DNA of 64,000 bases from Paenibacillus tyrphae (GTDB lineage Bacteria > Bacillota > Bacilli > Paenibacillales > NBRC-103111). Of the stretch, positions 41,440 through 51,339 are shown piece by piece (within the stretch, counting starts at the first letter, position 1; the number at the start of each line of letters is the position of its first letter). The stretch lies in assembly GCF_000722545.1 (NCBI RefSeq), contig NZ_JNVM01000018.1, positions 62,001 to 126,000 on the forward strand, given 5' to 3'. A program made the translations under genes and the position numbers. The notes below the pieces were generated by a model, which worked only from the letters and a program-made list of their open reading frames with translations, did not search any database and was not told the DNA's origin.

Positions 41440-42634
41440 TTAGTTGAGGAACAGCCGTTCCACTAACCAGATCCCGCCTAAGGCAAGCGCTGTGGCGGAA
41501 CCGGCAAATACGGCGCGTTTCGAATATTTCCAGCGGTGCAGAAGTCCGAGGAGCGGCAATAAGATGGCGACCATCGTGACTTGCACCGTTTCGATGCCGA
41601 TGTTAAAGCTGATCAAATCAACCGCCAGCTCGCTTCGCGGTATATCCATCTCCTTCAAAACGTCGGCAAAGCCCATCCCGTGCACCAAGCCGAACAAAAA
41701 CGTAAGAACCCAACGATAGCTGACCTGGTTGCGGATCATATTGTCCAGCGCAACATAGCAAATGCTGAGCGCAATAGCAGGCTCGACGATAGCGGGAGGC
41801 ACATCGATCAGACCGAATACCGTTAAGGATAAAGTGATGCTATGGGCTATCGTAAACGCGGTAATCATAGCGGCATACTGCTTAAAGGTTTGTCTGGCGA
41901 TCAAAAGGGAAAACAGAAACAACAAATGATCATATCCGGTTAAAATGTGACTCATGCCGAGTGTAAAGAACGAGAACCAGCCAAGGCCCGCTTTCGACTC
42001 GTCCGGCGCATCATTTTGCGGCTCTTCTCCGGCCTGCTGAGCTTTTTGATGTTGCTGAGGCTGCACATCCTGCGGCAAGCCGGCATAATCGGTTTCCGTC
42101 ATTTGCAGCGCCCAAGTCCGGTTCTTGCCCGATAAAGCCGCCGTGCTTTTTTGTTTTCCGTACTGAATGGTCAGTAAATTGACATAATTGGTTGCTGCGT
42201 CGTTCAAATACAGCTGATCCGCTAAAGCAATCGGCTGCGATGCGGCTACGGGCGGGAAAGTGGCCTTCATGATCACCCTGGTTGCATCCCCTTTTCGGTC
42301 AAGAACCAAGCTTTCCGTCTTGGTCCAGGCTTGGGATTCGCCGTTTATTTTCAAGGTAATATTTTTCTGCAATACCGATGCAAGCTCGGCTTTCACGGCA
42401 TCGAATTCTTCCGGCTCCAGCATGCCGTTTTTGTTGGCGTCTCCGCCGACCAGCTCGATCACGGATAATTCGTCAAGCGCAAAAGTCATTTCGGTACTCG
42501 CCTTTGTCAAAGGTTAACGTCGTATAGCTTGCGCTATAAGCATGGGCGTCAACCTCCCGATGGAACGGCAGAAGCAGCAGCAAGGCTGTCGTAAGACAAA
42601 TGGCAAGCCACCATGCGGATTTCAGCCGAAACAT
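41440..42634 (-). pseudogene. HupE/UreJ family membrane protein with a one-base frameshift
   Basis: The true start is ATG 42634, with AAGGAGG upstream. It encodes a signal peptide (LAICLTTALLLLLPF) and AHAYSASYTTLT, the usual mature N-terminus of this family. At 42511-42509 a run of three Ts (minus strand) carries one base too many. The frame then ends in a few codons, while the rest of the protein (TKASTEMTFALDELSVIEL onwards, 356 residues, with six or seven helices and GYDHLLFLF, HSITLSLTVFG, GLVHGMGFA) continues in the other frame. Removing one T restores a normal protein. HupE/UreJ proteins are putative nickel/cobalt permeases. A sequencing error in the short run is possible. Confidence 0.8.
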
Positions 42635-42682
42635 ATATTTCCTCCTTGCCAGGATCAGGCTATTTGCAATTTTAAGATAATA

Positions 42683-42710
42683 GGGATGCCATCCCTAAAG
42701 AATGGCACCC
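42683..42710. terminator. Hairpin upstream of the HupE gene, next to MITE copy 3
   Basis: GGGATGCCATCCC-TAAA-GAATGGCACCC forms a stem on either strand. On the minus strand it is followed by TATTATC, which could instead be the -10 of the HupE operon. It may be a terminator of the upstream SLH transcript or an operator. Confidence 0.45.
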
Positions 42711-42717
42711 TCAAAGT

Positions 42718-42982
42718 GTTGAGAAAGTGGTCTGGACAAAAATAGAGATACATACGGAGGTGGGGTATCCACTGGAAGAGCGACAGCGTTCGCCTTTGTC
42801 TGCGGGAAATACCCGCTGCTAAGCGGCTTCAAATCAAAATTTCCTGCAGCCTGGGGTCCCCGCAAAGTAATCGGATTTAGCTTCTCTGAATCAACTTCAC
42901 TTTGTGGGGTGGAGCAGCGACTGGAAGTGGATACCCCACCCCCTCGTACACCTCTAATACCTCAATTGACCACTTTCTCAAC
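42718..42982. repeat. MITE-like dispersed element, copy 3 (265 bp, inverted, with internal insert)
   Basis: The ends GTTGAGAAAGTGG and CCACTTTCTCAAC and the inner GGTGGGGTATCCACT match copies 1 and 2, in reverse orientation. About 60 extra bases inside form their own stem (CCCCGCAAAGT/ACTTTGTGGGG). It lies in the gap between the HupE gene and the giant SLH gene. Confidence 0.85.
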
Positions 42983-43014
42983 AAGCTTACACTGAAATTC
43001 GGAAGTGGTTCCGC

Positions 43015-46000
43015 CTATAAATTTAATAGATTATAAATAACTTGAGCGGCTTCTGCGCGGGTGGTTATCCCTTTCGGATCGAATTTGTCCGCTGCGCGTC
43101 CTTGAATCAGGTGCAGCGCCGCGGCCGCTTTTACAAATTCGGCGGCCCAGGATGAAACTTGAGATTCATCCGTAAATGACGTGCTTGTTTGGACCAGCGC
43201 CTTGTCTTTAAGTTTTTCATACGCCCGCATGAGCATGGAAACCATTTCTTCACGGGTAATTTGTGCATTCGCGTCGAAAAGTGCCTCGCTCCTGCCTTGG
43301 ACGATCCCCGCTTTGACAGCGATGGAAATCGCCTCGGCATACCAATCGTTCGGCTTCACATCGGTAAACGGCGCTTCGCCTTTTTCCGTGAGCTTCAATG
43401 TTCTGACCAGCAGCGTTGTGAATTCGGCGCGCGTTACGCTGCGTTCTGGTTCGAACCCTGTTGCGCTCGTTCCGCTCACAATCTGCTTCGCTGCCAGCTC
43501 TTGAATGACGTTCGCTGCCCAATGTCCCTCCGGCAGATCGGCAAACGACTTGGTCATTTCAAGAACCGCATATTTACTGAAGTGACCGATCTCGGCAACC
43601 ATGTAGCCATCGGTATATTTGCCTCCAATGTATTCGAGACTTCCATTGTCGGAAATATAGTAGATCCCGGCCAGTTTTGGATTAATCCGAGCATCGACCT
43701 TCAACCGAATGGTAATCGGTTTATCGAAGGTCTTCAAATCGACGGTTTGGCCATTGACAGCCGTGATCGACAGCTTTAGCTCGTAAATATCTCCTGAGGC
43801 CTTAATATCAGCGGCGGAAGCAGCCTTGCCTTTTTCGATAAGCTCCTTCGACTCGGGCTTGCCGAGTGGATTCATGGTAAGCACAATCGTACTATCCTTC
43901 TGTGCTTCCGCAGGAAGCTTGCTTCTCAACTGCTTCATCAGATCGGACGGTACGTTGATGACGACTTGATCCGATTTGATCTCAAGACTGTTTTGCTTGA
44001 TCAGATCGGGTGTAGTCGAAGGCAGCTTAACCTCCGTCACATTCGCCGGAACTTGTACGGTTGTTTTGCCATTTCCGCTGCCAGTTAATTGCTCTTCCCT
44101 GATCGTTATCGATTTGTCATTGGCAGCGCCGGCTGTACTGCCTGTTGTGCTGCCTGTAGTGGCACCCGTGCTGCCACTGCCCGTGCTGCCGCCGCTCGTA
44201 GTGCTGCCCGTGGTATCTCCCGTAGTATCGCCGCCTGTACTACTTCCCGGGTTACCGCCAGGGGTTTCGCCGGAATCAGAGCCGCTTCGCGTAACCTGGA
44301 TTACGGATGTCGCTTGGTATCCGCCGTCAACCGTCGTTACGGTAATCGTCGCCGTTCCCGCGCCTACTGCCGTAACCTTGCCGCTGGCATCCACAGTCCC
44401 AACGTTCGGGTCGCTGCTTTTCCACGTCACAGCTTTGTTCGTCGCATTCGCAGGCTCCACCGTGGCGGTCAACATTTCCGTTACGCCAGCCGTCATGCTG
44501 ATCGCGCTCGTGTTCAGCTTCACGCCGGTTACGCCGATACTCGTTACCGGAATCGAGACGTTTACCTCCGCGGCAGCCGTATAACTTCCGTCAACCGTCG
44601 TTACGGTAATCGTCGCCGTTCCCGCGCCTACTGCCGTAACCTTGCCGCTGGCATCCACTGTCGCAACGTTCGGGTCGCTGCTTTTCCACGTCACGGCTTT
44701 GTTCGTCGCATTCGCAGGCTCCACCGTGGCGGTCAACATTTCCGTTCCGCCAGCCGTCATACTGATCGCGCTCGCGTTCAGCTTCACGCCGGTTACGCCG
44801 ATACTCGTTGCCGGAATCGAGACGTTTACCTCCGCGGCAGCCGTATAACTTCCGTCAACCGTCGTTGCGGTAATCGCCGCCGTTCCCGCGCCTACTGCCG
44901 TAACCTTGCCGCTAGCGTCCACAGTCGCAACGTTCGGGTCGCTGCTTTTCCACGTCACGGCTTTGTTCGTCGCATTCGCAGGCTCCACAGTGGCGGTCAA
45001 CATTTCCGTTCCGCCGACCGTCATGCTGATCGCGCTCGTGTTCAGCTTCACGCCGGTTACCGGAACAATTTCGGTAACATTCATCAGCTCGCTTGTGTCG
45101 CGGACGCGAATCCGATTGCCTTCGGAGTACTTGCCGCTCAAGCCGGTCGCTAGCAGCGTATCTCCCACTTGAAGCGCCGGAACAGGCACTCCGCTTTTGT
45201 TGATAATGTATCCGTCAACGAAAACCGCCACATCGCCCGAACCGTCATTCACCACATAGGTATTCGCATTCGGAATGGAGGCTATTTTCCCCTTGACCTG
45301 AACCAATTGACCTTGGTGGGCCTCGGAAACGGATTCCGCCGTCGTCATCTGCTTAGGTTCCACCGGAGGACCGGAGCTGATTTTAACGATACTGTTGGCA
45401 AACCTGTCGAATATAAGCTCCTTATCATTTTCGAACGTGCCTACATGTCCGTAGACGCGGATCGTGTCCCCAAGCTGCAGCGATCCTGCAGGCACTTCGC
45501 TGAATGCCACGATGCCGCCGGTATCGTCCTGAACATAGGCGGAATCGTAAAAGGCCGTCGTCGTCACCTTGCCCTGCACGACAACGCGGGTACCTTCGGG
45601 AAGCTGGCGCACCCCGCTGATCGGTGTGACTTTCGCTTCGCGATTCGCAAGCCAGTTCACAACATTCAGCGCGAACGGAACATTGTTGGTCGGGCCGTCA
45701 TTCTGCGTCATCTGCTTGTCGTTGAAAATATTCATTCCCGCCAAAAAGATTCTGCCGCTGCCAAGCTGCTCCGAAGCGGCTAACGGTATGGCTGAGCCGC
45801 CGGTTACATTGGTCAAAGCCGGTCCGTTTTTACCGTTGGCGGTTTGCACATTATATTTCACCGTGTCCGCTTTTACCTGAGGCGAATCTTGGAACGTCGA
45901 TTCATTGCCCCGGGCCAAAATCGTAACGGTACTGCTGTCGGCAAGCGGAATCTTGTTCCCGGCCCCGTCATTTCCGGCAAGACTTGCCCCGCTGTAGAAG

Positions 46001-49000
46001 TCCAGCAAAGATACGAAGTCCGTCAATCGGTTGCTTACCGGCGCCAAATGAAGCTTTACCGAAAAATTGGAACTTAGCGGATTGGACCAGAAGTTTCCGC
46101 CTGCCGTTTCGTCGAATACGCCGTCGTTGTTAACCAACATGCTCGAACCGACGCCCGATAACAGACTGTTCAAATTTTGCTGCGTTCCGCCGTAATTGCT
46201 CTTCTCGGTCAACAATAACGATCCGCCGCGGTTAACAAAATTTTTCAAGACGGCAATTTCGCCGGCCGTATACGTACTGCCGGGATGCGTGATCACCAGT
46301 ACGTTGACATCGTTCAACAAGGCATCGGTAAGGGCTGCTTTGTTTTCCGCGACCGTATAGCCCTGCTGCTTCAAATTGAGCGTAAAGGAGGTCAGGTTGT
46401 TGGCATACGTCCCCGTATCGCTCGTCGTATTCTCGTTATTATGCGTCGCATCGATCATGACTTTGATGCCGAGCGGAGCTTTCACACTGATCGCTTGCTC
46501 GTATTTGTTATCGCCCAGATCGTTTCCGTCTCCGGCCTGAAGCACCACGATAATTTTGTGGTCTCCGGAAACCGGGTTCGCCCATACGACACTGGCATCC
46601 GCATTCTTATTGGAAGCAAGCGAAGCGATGGTGGCATCTCCGATGACGTGTGCCGCATCGACGCTGTCATAATAGAAATGAGCCGTAAGATTCGTCAGAT
46701 TAATCGTGCCAAGATTGGCGATTCCGGCCTTCAGCGTGACAGGAATGCCTGCGATGGCGGCTCCTTCAACAACCGTCAAATCGTTTACTTTGACAGACAA
46801 CGGGTCTGCCGGCGACCAAATCGGAGAAGAGTAGATTCTGTCGCCGTTCTTCTCGGTCACGCGAACGACAAACCATTGCTGTCCGCCTACGACATTGACC
46901 GTCGGCTTCCAATTAAACGATGCCGCATCTCCGGACGGTACATAGCTGTCGATGACTCTGCCGCCATTCGTGACAAGTTCCACTTTCGCGACGTTAGCAT
47001 TGGTTGCCGGAGTGTAGCTGCTGTACTTCGGATCGGAAGGACTGAGCTCGCTCCCTGTGACGTTGAAACTCAAGGTTTTGGAATCGACGGTAGCGCCCAT
47101 ATAGTATCCGTTCGCCAGCACATCCAACTGGAAGTTCGGATCTTCACTGAAATAAACGTGCATTTTGCGCATCGCATCGAGCAAGGAGTCTTGTGTCAAA
47201 TCTTTGGATACGATCACCGTACGTTTCTTCGTTTGTCCCCAAGTGGCGTCATGGTTGTCTTCACCGTATGTCGGCGCCACATGCCATCCCAAATCGAGCG
47301 CGCTGAAAAACTTGTTTTCCGCGTTAACGTACGAGTAATGCCCCGACCCGTTGCCTACCTCAAGCATCGTGAACAGCTTGTCCACATTTTTATCATAAGG
47401 AATAAAATTGTCGAAAGCGTTCGCCGACATCGCCGGGTGATTGAACTGCGCCGCAATATTATCGTAGGTCAGCGTCCAGGCGTAATAATTTTGCAGGTTT
47501 TGATACTTGCCGCCATCCTGCACGCGGTCGATAAAATTGGTGGTCCCGAACACGTTGGAATGTCCCCACGTCGTCGAGGTCATTTCAAATGCCGGGAATA
47601 CGACGAAACTTCCGTCTTTCGTATACTTTTGAGCCAGACTTTTGGTCAGCTGCCAATCCGATCCGCCGGTTCTTTCCGGCATGCCGTTGTGATCGACGGA
47701 ATCTTTGCCTGCCTGACTAGAGTCGATGTCGTGCGAGTGGTCGGAAAAAGCGAAGTAATCGTAATTATGCGCTTGAGCCGCCTGCAAAGCCTTCTCAGGG
47801 TCGCCTTGGGCGTCATGAGAAATTTGGGTATGGTTATGCGTTGTTCCCCGGTAATGATTGCCGCCGGTAAATCGTGACACAATCTGGAAGGACCACGTAT
47901 AGGTCGAAAGATTGCCCAGCTTGTCTTTGGCCGAAACCGTAACGTCGTGTTTTCCGATAGCCAAATCGTCATTCGAAGTCAACGTCAGCTTAACGCGGCT
48001 TTCCGATCTTTCGGCTCTTGAAGTAAAATCTTTTCCGTCGATGGAAATGGTGATCGACGACGCATCCACACCGCTCTGATCGTTCAAATCGACGGACACG
48101 ACCGGATGGTATGTTTCAATGCCGCTCAGGTTCGCGGGAAGCTCGTTGGCATAAGCCGGGCCATCCGTATCGGCAACGATATCTACGCTGTTCGGCGTAT
48201 TCGCGTCTCCGGAAGATTTGGCCGCTTGGCCGGAGCTTTGCGCTGCGATGTAATACAACATTTTCGCAGCCTTTACGTTTTCTTTCGGGATTTTGGCGTT
48301 GTAATTGAGATTGTCGGCTGTCGCCATACGGACTTCCGTATAATTGGCGTCCCCTGCATTTTTATAGTAAAGAGTGACGGAATCCGCATATTTGGCCATG
48401 GCTTTGAACGGTATATCCAAACCGGTATACGCTTTGGTCAAAGGGACATGATCGAATTGCAGATCTCCTTTGATATCGGAGCCGTTTCTTGGCATTACAT
48501 AATAGCCGCTCGTATAAGGAGAGCTTATTTTGGATTGACCGACGATTCCCGTAAAAGTTAACGTATCGCCTACCGCCAGCGTGCTGCTCATATCGATCCC
48601 GGCCGTGCCCAATATCTTAACGACGGACGTATTGCCTGCATCGTCAGTAATCGTCACGTTGTAATCCGGACCGGCGGAAGGGAGATTGGTTACTTTTCCT
48701 TTGACGGAGACGAGCTTTCCTTCCAGCGGCTCCGCCGTTAAGTATGTGTTCAATTTATCGATCGTGATCGAATTCGCGTCCGGCACCAGACTCGGGCCCA
48801 AATCCGTAATCGCGGAAGCCGCAAACTGGGTCATGCCGGCGGCAAAAGCGAGTTTGCCGGAAACTCTCACCTTGTTTCCTACTGCAACCGCAGCAGACGG
48901 GCCGGTTCCGCCAATCACTTCAATGCCGCCGGTGCTATCTTGGATCGTAAAGCTTGCCGTCCCGCTTCCGAGCGGGCGGGTGGCTGTGACCACGCCTTCG

Positions 49001-51201
49001 ATCGTCGCAGGATAGCTTAACTGAACCGGAAATCCATTCGCATCGTTTACACGCAAAGCCCCGATATTCATCACCGAAGGCTTGCTGTAAGAAGCGGAGT
49101 CTACGCGGGCGTAGCTGCTCTCGCGCACAGTCAGCGATTTCAGCGCGTATGCTGTCGTATGGGTCAAGTAGACCGACTGGCTGCCTGAACCCGCGATGGT
49201 CATGCTGAAGGAGCCGTCGGCTGCCGCAGTGGCTTGGCCAACGGACACGACGGTACCGCCATTGTCCGTGTAGGCCTTCACCGTAGAGTTCGCCGGTACG
49301 GAACCGGAAAGGCCGATGACGGAAGTATTGCCGTCGAAAACGATCTTCGCCGAATCGGGCGCCTCCATGTATTTCGAGTTTCTGACCGTAATTTCGGCAG
49401 GGTTGGAAGTGGATTGGGGAGCAAAGATGACAAAGTTCCCGGAAGTGTCTTCTTTTGTAAACCACCCGTTCCCCAACACAAAGGCAGCTCTCGGATCAGA
49501 GCCGACGTTTGTTTTGCGCAATATGGTGCCGCTGCCCACCGTGTCGGAAATAAACGGTTTGCCCCAATATAACGGATTTTTGAAAGCTGTCGTTGCCGCG
49601 TTGGAATAAGCGATCAAATCGACGATATTGGAGTCGTCAGCGGCATGCACCGCATTGGCCGAGCGGGATAGCACGATAGCTCCGCCTGTGGAACCGCTCG
49701 TATTTAATCCTCCTCCGCTCAGATCGACATCGACAGGCACCGGAAGCGGGCTACAAGCTTGCGCTTGAGTAACGCATGTCGAACCTTTGCCGCCGCCAAT
49801 GAGAAAGTAGCTATGAGCTTTAATGATACCGGACAGCGGCTTCATGGCGGTTGCGTCCATGGTGGCTGCCGAAGTATATCCGATCGACCAACCGTTCAGA
49901 TTAATATCTTGATTGGTCGTATTGTATAGTTCGACAAACTTTTGATCGTAAAAGGCTCCGCTGTTGCCGCCGTTGACATAAAGCTGGCTGAACACCACAT
50001 CGCCGGGTTTAATCGTTGTTGAAGTGGATACGTTCACCGCAGCGGAGGAGGTGAAGTTTCCATCCGAAGTCTTAACGGTAATTGTGGCTGTACCTGCGCC
50101 GATAGCCGTAACTTTCCCGCCGGCATCCACCGTCGCCACGTTCGTGTTGTCCGAATTCCAGGTAACCGCTTTATTGATTGCGTTCGATGGCTGGACGCTG
50201 GCCGTCAGTTGGCCTGTGCTGCCGACCGTTAAGGCTAGGCTGCTTTTGTCCAGCGCCACCCCGGTTACGCCGACAGCCGTATTACTTACATTGACCGCTG
50301 CGGATGCTTGATAATTTCCGTCGACGGTTGCCGCGGTAATTATCGCCGTTCCTGCTCCTACCGCCGTCACGCTGCCGTAAGTTACCGTTGCGACGGAGGT
50401 GTCGCTTGACTTCCATGTCACCGCCGGATTCGTAGCGTTCGCAGGTTGAACCGTCGCAACCAGTCCGTAAACGGCTCCGCCTACCGTCATATTGACCGCG
50501 TTCGTGTTTAACGTTACTCCGGTTACGCTGACCGGCCCGGATGCAGTCGGGATGCCTTCGACTACAACGTCGGCAATGCGGCTTGTCCCGGTCGCTGCGA
50601 TTTTATCGTTCGTGTACGAGCCGGTACCGTTTCTCGCCGATTCGTCATTGACAAGAAGCCATTTGACATGCACAAGCGATTGATCGTTCGCATCGGCAGG
50701 CAGTTGAACTTTATCGAGAACACCGCCGGCCCAAGTCGCGTTCCCGACAGTGGTGGCCCCACCGGCAACGTCTTTCCAGGTGCTGCCGTCCAAGCTGTAT
50801 TGAAGCTTGAAATTTTTAGGACCGGTACCCGAGCTGTACTGCTTCGAGGAAATCGTAATATTCGAATACCCGTTTGTCGCAAACGAAGCTTTCCAATACC
50901 CTTGAACGGTCCAATTGTTCGCGCTGTCAACCTGAATCGAGCCCGGTCCGCCAGAAGTAAAGCCGGTGATGGCAGCTCCGGTAGTCGTAATTTGCTTATT
51001 CAAGTTTTCAGACAAACCGGCAGTCGTAAAGCTGGCTGCGGCACCGCTGCCCGTTCCGGAACCGTCCCATTTGACCAAAGTGACCGGCGGCGGCGTATCG
51101 GCATGTGTCGTTAGCGATAGCGGCAAAAGCATGGAAAACAACATCACAAATGTCATTGCCATGGCATACCACTTCTTATGCCTGTTTATAAACTGAAACA
51201 A
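43015..51201 (-). CDS. Giant SLH surface protein with PHP-type phosphoesterase, BIG2, OB-fold and lamin-tail domains
   Basis: The 2728-residue protein starts at TTG 51201 (GGAGGT eight bases before). It has a signal peptide (1-34, THA) and a discoidin/Ig-like N-domain. Two BIG2 domains (about 224-391) and a lamin-tail domain (about 397-585) follow, then Ig-like and YhcR-type OB-fold domains (about 605-900). A PHP/CehA-like metal-dependent domain lies at about 1113-1430 (THNHTQISHDAQG, FSDHSHDID, FPAFEMTS, NHPAMSANAFDN). A glutamine-amidotransferase-like region (about 1575-1830), two more OB folds, three BIG2 domains (about 2047-2304), a Gly/Ser/Thr linker and three SLH domains (about 2550-2728) complete it. 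The set resembles wall-bound nucleases/phosphoesterases that degrade extracellular nucleotides (inference). Confidence 0.88.
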   Translation of the reverse strand: MFQFINRHKKWYAMAMTFVMLFSMLLPLSLTTHADTPPPVTLVKWDGSGTGSGAAASFTTAGLSENLNKQITTTGAAITGFTSGGPGSIQVDSANNWTVQGYWKASFATNGYSNITISSKQYSSGTGPKNFKLQYSLDGSTWKDVAGGATTVGNATWAGGVLDKVQLPADANDQSLVHVKWLLVNDESARNGTGSYTNDKIAATGTSRIADVVVEGIPTASGPVSVTGVTLNTNAVNMTVGGAVYGLVATVQPANATNPAVTWKSSDTSVATVTYGSVTAVGAGTAIITAATVDGNYQASAAVNVSNTAVGVTGVALDKSSLALTVGSTGQLTASVQPSNAINKAVTWNSDNTNVATVDAGGKVTAIGAGTATITVKTSDGNFTSSAAVNVSTSTTIKPGDVVFSQLYVNGGNSGAFYDQKFVELYNTTNQDINLNGWSIGYTSAATMDATAMKPLSGIIKAHSYFLIGGGKGSTCVTQAQACSPLPVPVDVDLSGGGLNTSGSTGGAIVLSRSANAVHAADDSNIVDLIAYSNAATTAFKNPLYWGKPFISDTVGSGTILRKTNVGSDPRAAFVLGNGWFTKEDTSGNFVIFAPQSTSNPAEITVRNSKYMEAPDSAKIVFDGNTSVIGLSGSVPANSTVKAYTDNGGTVVSVGQATAAADGSFSMTIAGSGSQSVYLTHTTAYALKSLTVRESSYARVDSASYSKPSVMNIGALRVNDANGFPVQLSYPATIEGVVTATRPLGSGTASFTIQDSTGGIEVIGGTGPSAAVAVGNKVRVSGKLAFAAGMTQFAASAITDLGPSLVPDANSITIDKLNTYLTAEPLEGKLVSVKGKVTNLPSAGPDYNVTITDDAGNTSVVKILGTAGIDMSSTLAVGDTLTFTGIVGQSKISSPYTSGYYVMPRNGSDIKGDLQFDHVPLTKAYTGLDIPFKAMAKYADSVTLYYKNAGDANYTEVRMATADNLNYNAKIPKENVKAAKMLYYIAAQSSGQAAKSSGDANTPNSVDIVADTDGPAYANELPANLSGIETYHPVVSVDLNDQSGVDASSITISIDGKDFTSRAERSESRVKLTLTSNDDLAIGKHDVTVSAKDKLGNLSTYTWSFQIVSRFTGGNHYRGTTHNHTQISHDAQGDPEKALQAAQAHNYDYFAFSDHSHDIDSSQAGKDSVDHNGMPERTGGSDWQLTKSLAQKYTKDGSFVVFPAFEMTSTTWGHSNVFGTTNFIDRVQDGGKYQNLQNYYAWTLTYDNIAAQFNHPAMSANAFDNFIPYDKNVDKLFTMLEVGNGSGHYSYVNAENKFFSALDLGWHVAPTYGEDNHDATWGQTKKRTVIVSKDLTQDSLLDAMRKMHVYFSEDPNFQLDVLANGYYMGATVDSKTLSFNVTGSELSPSDPKYSSYTPATNANVAKVELVTNGGRVIDSYVPSGDAASFNWKPTVNVVGGQQWFVVRVTEKNGDRIYSSPIWSPADPLSVKVNDLTVVEGAAIAGIPVTLKAGIANLGTINLTNLTAHFYYDSVDAAHVIGDATIASLASNKNADASVVWANPVSGDHKIIVVLQAGDGNDLGDNKYEQAISVKAPLGIKVMIDATHNNENTTSDTGTYANNLTSFTLNLKQQGYTVAENKAALTDALLNDVNVLVITHPGSTYTAGEIAVLKNFVNRGGSLLLTEKSNYGGTQQNLNSLLSGVGSSMLVNNDGVFDETAGGNFWSNPLSSNFSVKLHLAPVSNRLTDFVSLLDFYSGASLAGNDGAGNKIPLADSSTVTILARGNESTFQDSPQVKADTVKYNVQTANGKNGPALTNVTGGSAIPLAASEQLGSGRIFLAGMNIFNDKQMTQNDGPTNNVPFALNVVNWLANREAKVTPISGVRQLPEGTRVVVQGKVTTTAFYDSAYVQDDTGGIVAFSEVPAGSLQLGDTIRVYGHVGTFENDKELIFDRFANSIVKISSGPPVEPKQMTTAESVSEAHQGQLVQVKGKIASIPNANTYVVNDGSGDVAVFVDGYIINKSGVPVPALQVGDTLLATGLSGKYSEGNRIRVRDTSELMNVTEIVPVTGVKLNTSAISMTVGGTEMLTATVEPANATNKAVTWKSSDPNVATVDASGKVTAVGAGTAAITATTVDGSYTAAAEVNVSIPATSIGVTGVKLNASAISMTAGGTEMLTATVEPANATNKAVTWKSSDPNVATVDASGKVTAVGAGTATITVTTVDGSYTAAAEVNVSIPVTSIGVTGVKLNTSAISMTAGVTEMLTATVEPANATNKAVTWKSSDPNVGTVDASGKVTAVGAGTATITVTTVDGGYQATSVIQVTRSGSDSGETPGGNPGSSTGGDTTGDTTGSTTSGGSTGSGSTGATTGSTTGSTAGAANDKSITIREEQLTGSGNGKTTVQVPANVTEVKLPSTTPDLIKQNSLEIKSDQVVINVPSDLMKQLRSKLPAEAQKDSTIVLTMNPLGKPESKELIEKGKAASAADIKASGDIYELKLSITAVNGQTVDLKTFDKPITIRLKVDARINPKLAGIYYISDNGSLEYIGGKYTDGYMVAEIGHFSKYAVLEMTKSFADLPEGHWAANVIQELAAKQIVSGTSATGFEPERSVTRAEFTTLLVRTLKLTEKGEAPFTDVKPNDWYAEAISIAVKAGIVQGRSEALFDANAQITREEMVSMLMRAYEKLKDKALVQTSTSFTDESQVSSWAAEFVKAAAALHLIQGRAADKFDPKGITTRAEAAQVIYNLLNL
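44290..45065. repeat. Tandem 264-bp repeats encoding three BIG2 domains
   Basis: Three nearly identical copies follow one another; the segment coding VTAVGAGTA and TWKSSDPNV recurs every 264 bases (near 44360, 44624 and 44888). Differences between copies are few, which points to recent duplication or gene conversion. Confidence 0.85.
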
Positions 51202-51300
51202 TTCGGCTTACCTCCCCTTAAAGTTGAACAGCGCAGTCCGACCCACCGCCTTATGGAAGCCGTGAATGACGACACCACAGACTGTGTTCTCTGCGCGATC

Positions 51301-51339
51301 CTAAAGCAACAGAATGAGTTTTGACTTTCATTCCTTTAG
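51301..51339 (-). promoter_or_regulatory. Structured leader ahead of the giant SLH gene
   Basis: Nested arms CTAAAG/CTTTAG and GAATGA/TCATTC form a two-part stem about 100-140 bases before the SLH start codon. A ribosome-site-like GGGGGGAGG and a TTG immediately precede it and open a 31-codon frame that runs through the stem, so this could be a leader-peptide or mRNA-stability element. The rest of 51202-51486 shows no gene; a -10-like TATACT lies near 51378. Confidence 0.4.

Noticed and set aside
42635..42717. Zur or other metal-repressor box upstream of the HupE operon
   Set aside because: No AAATCGTAAT-type dyad is present; the only dyad is GGGATGCC/GGCACCC, which also fits a terminator.
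46285..47877. 530-codon open frame on the plus strand
   Set aside because: It is antisense to the PHP-containing part of the giant SLH gene; its composition is Arg/Val/His-rich with no domain or start signal.
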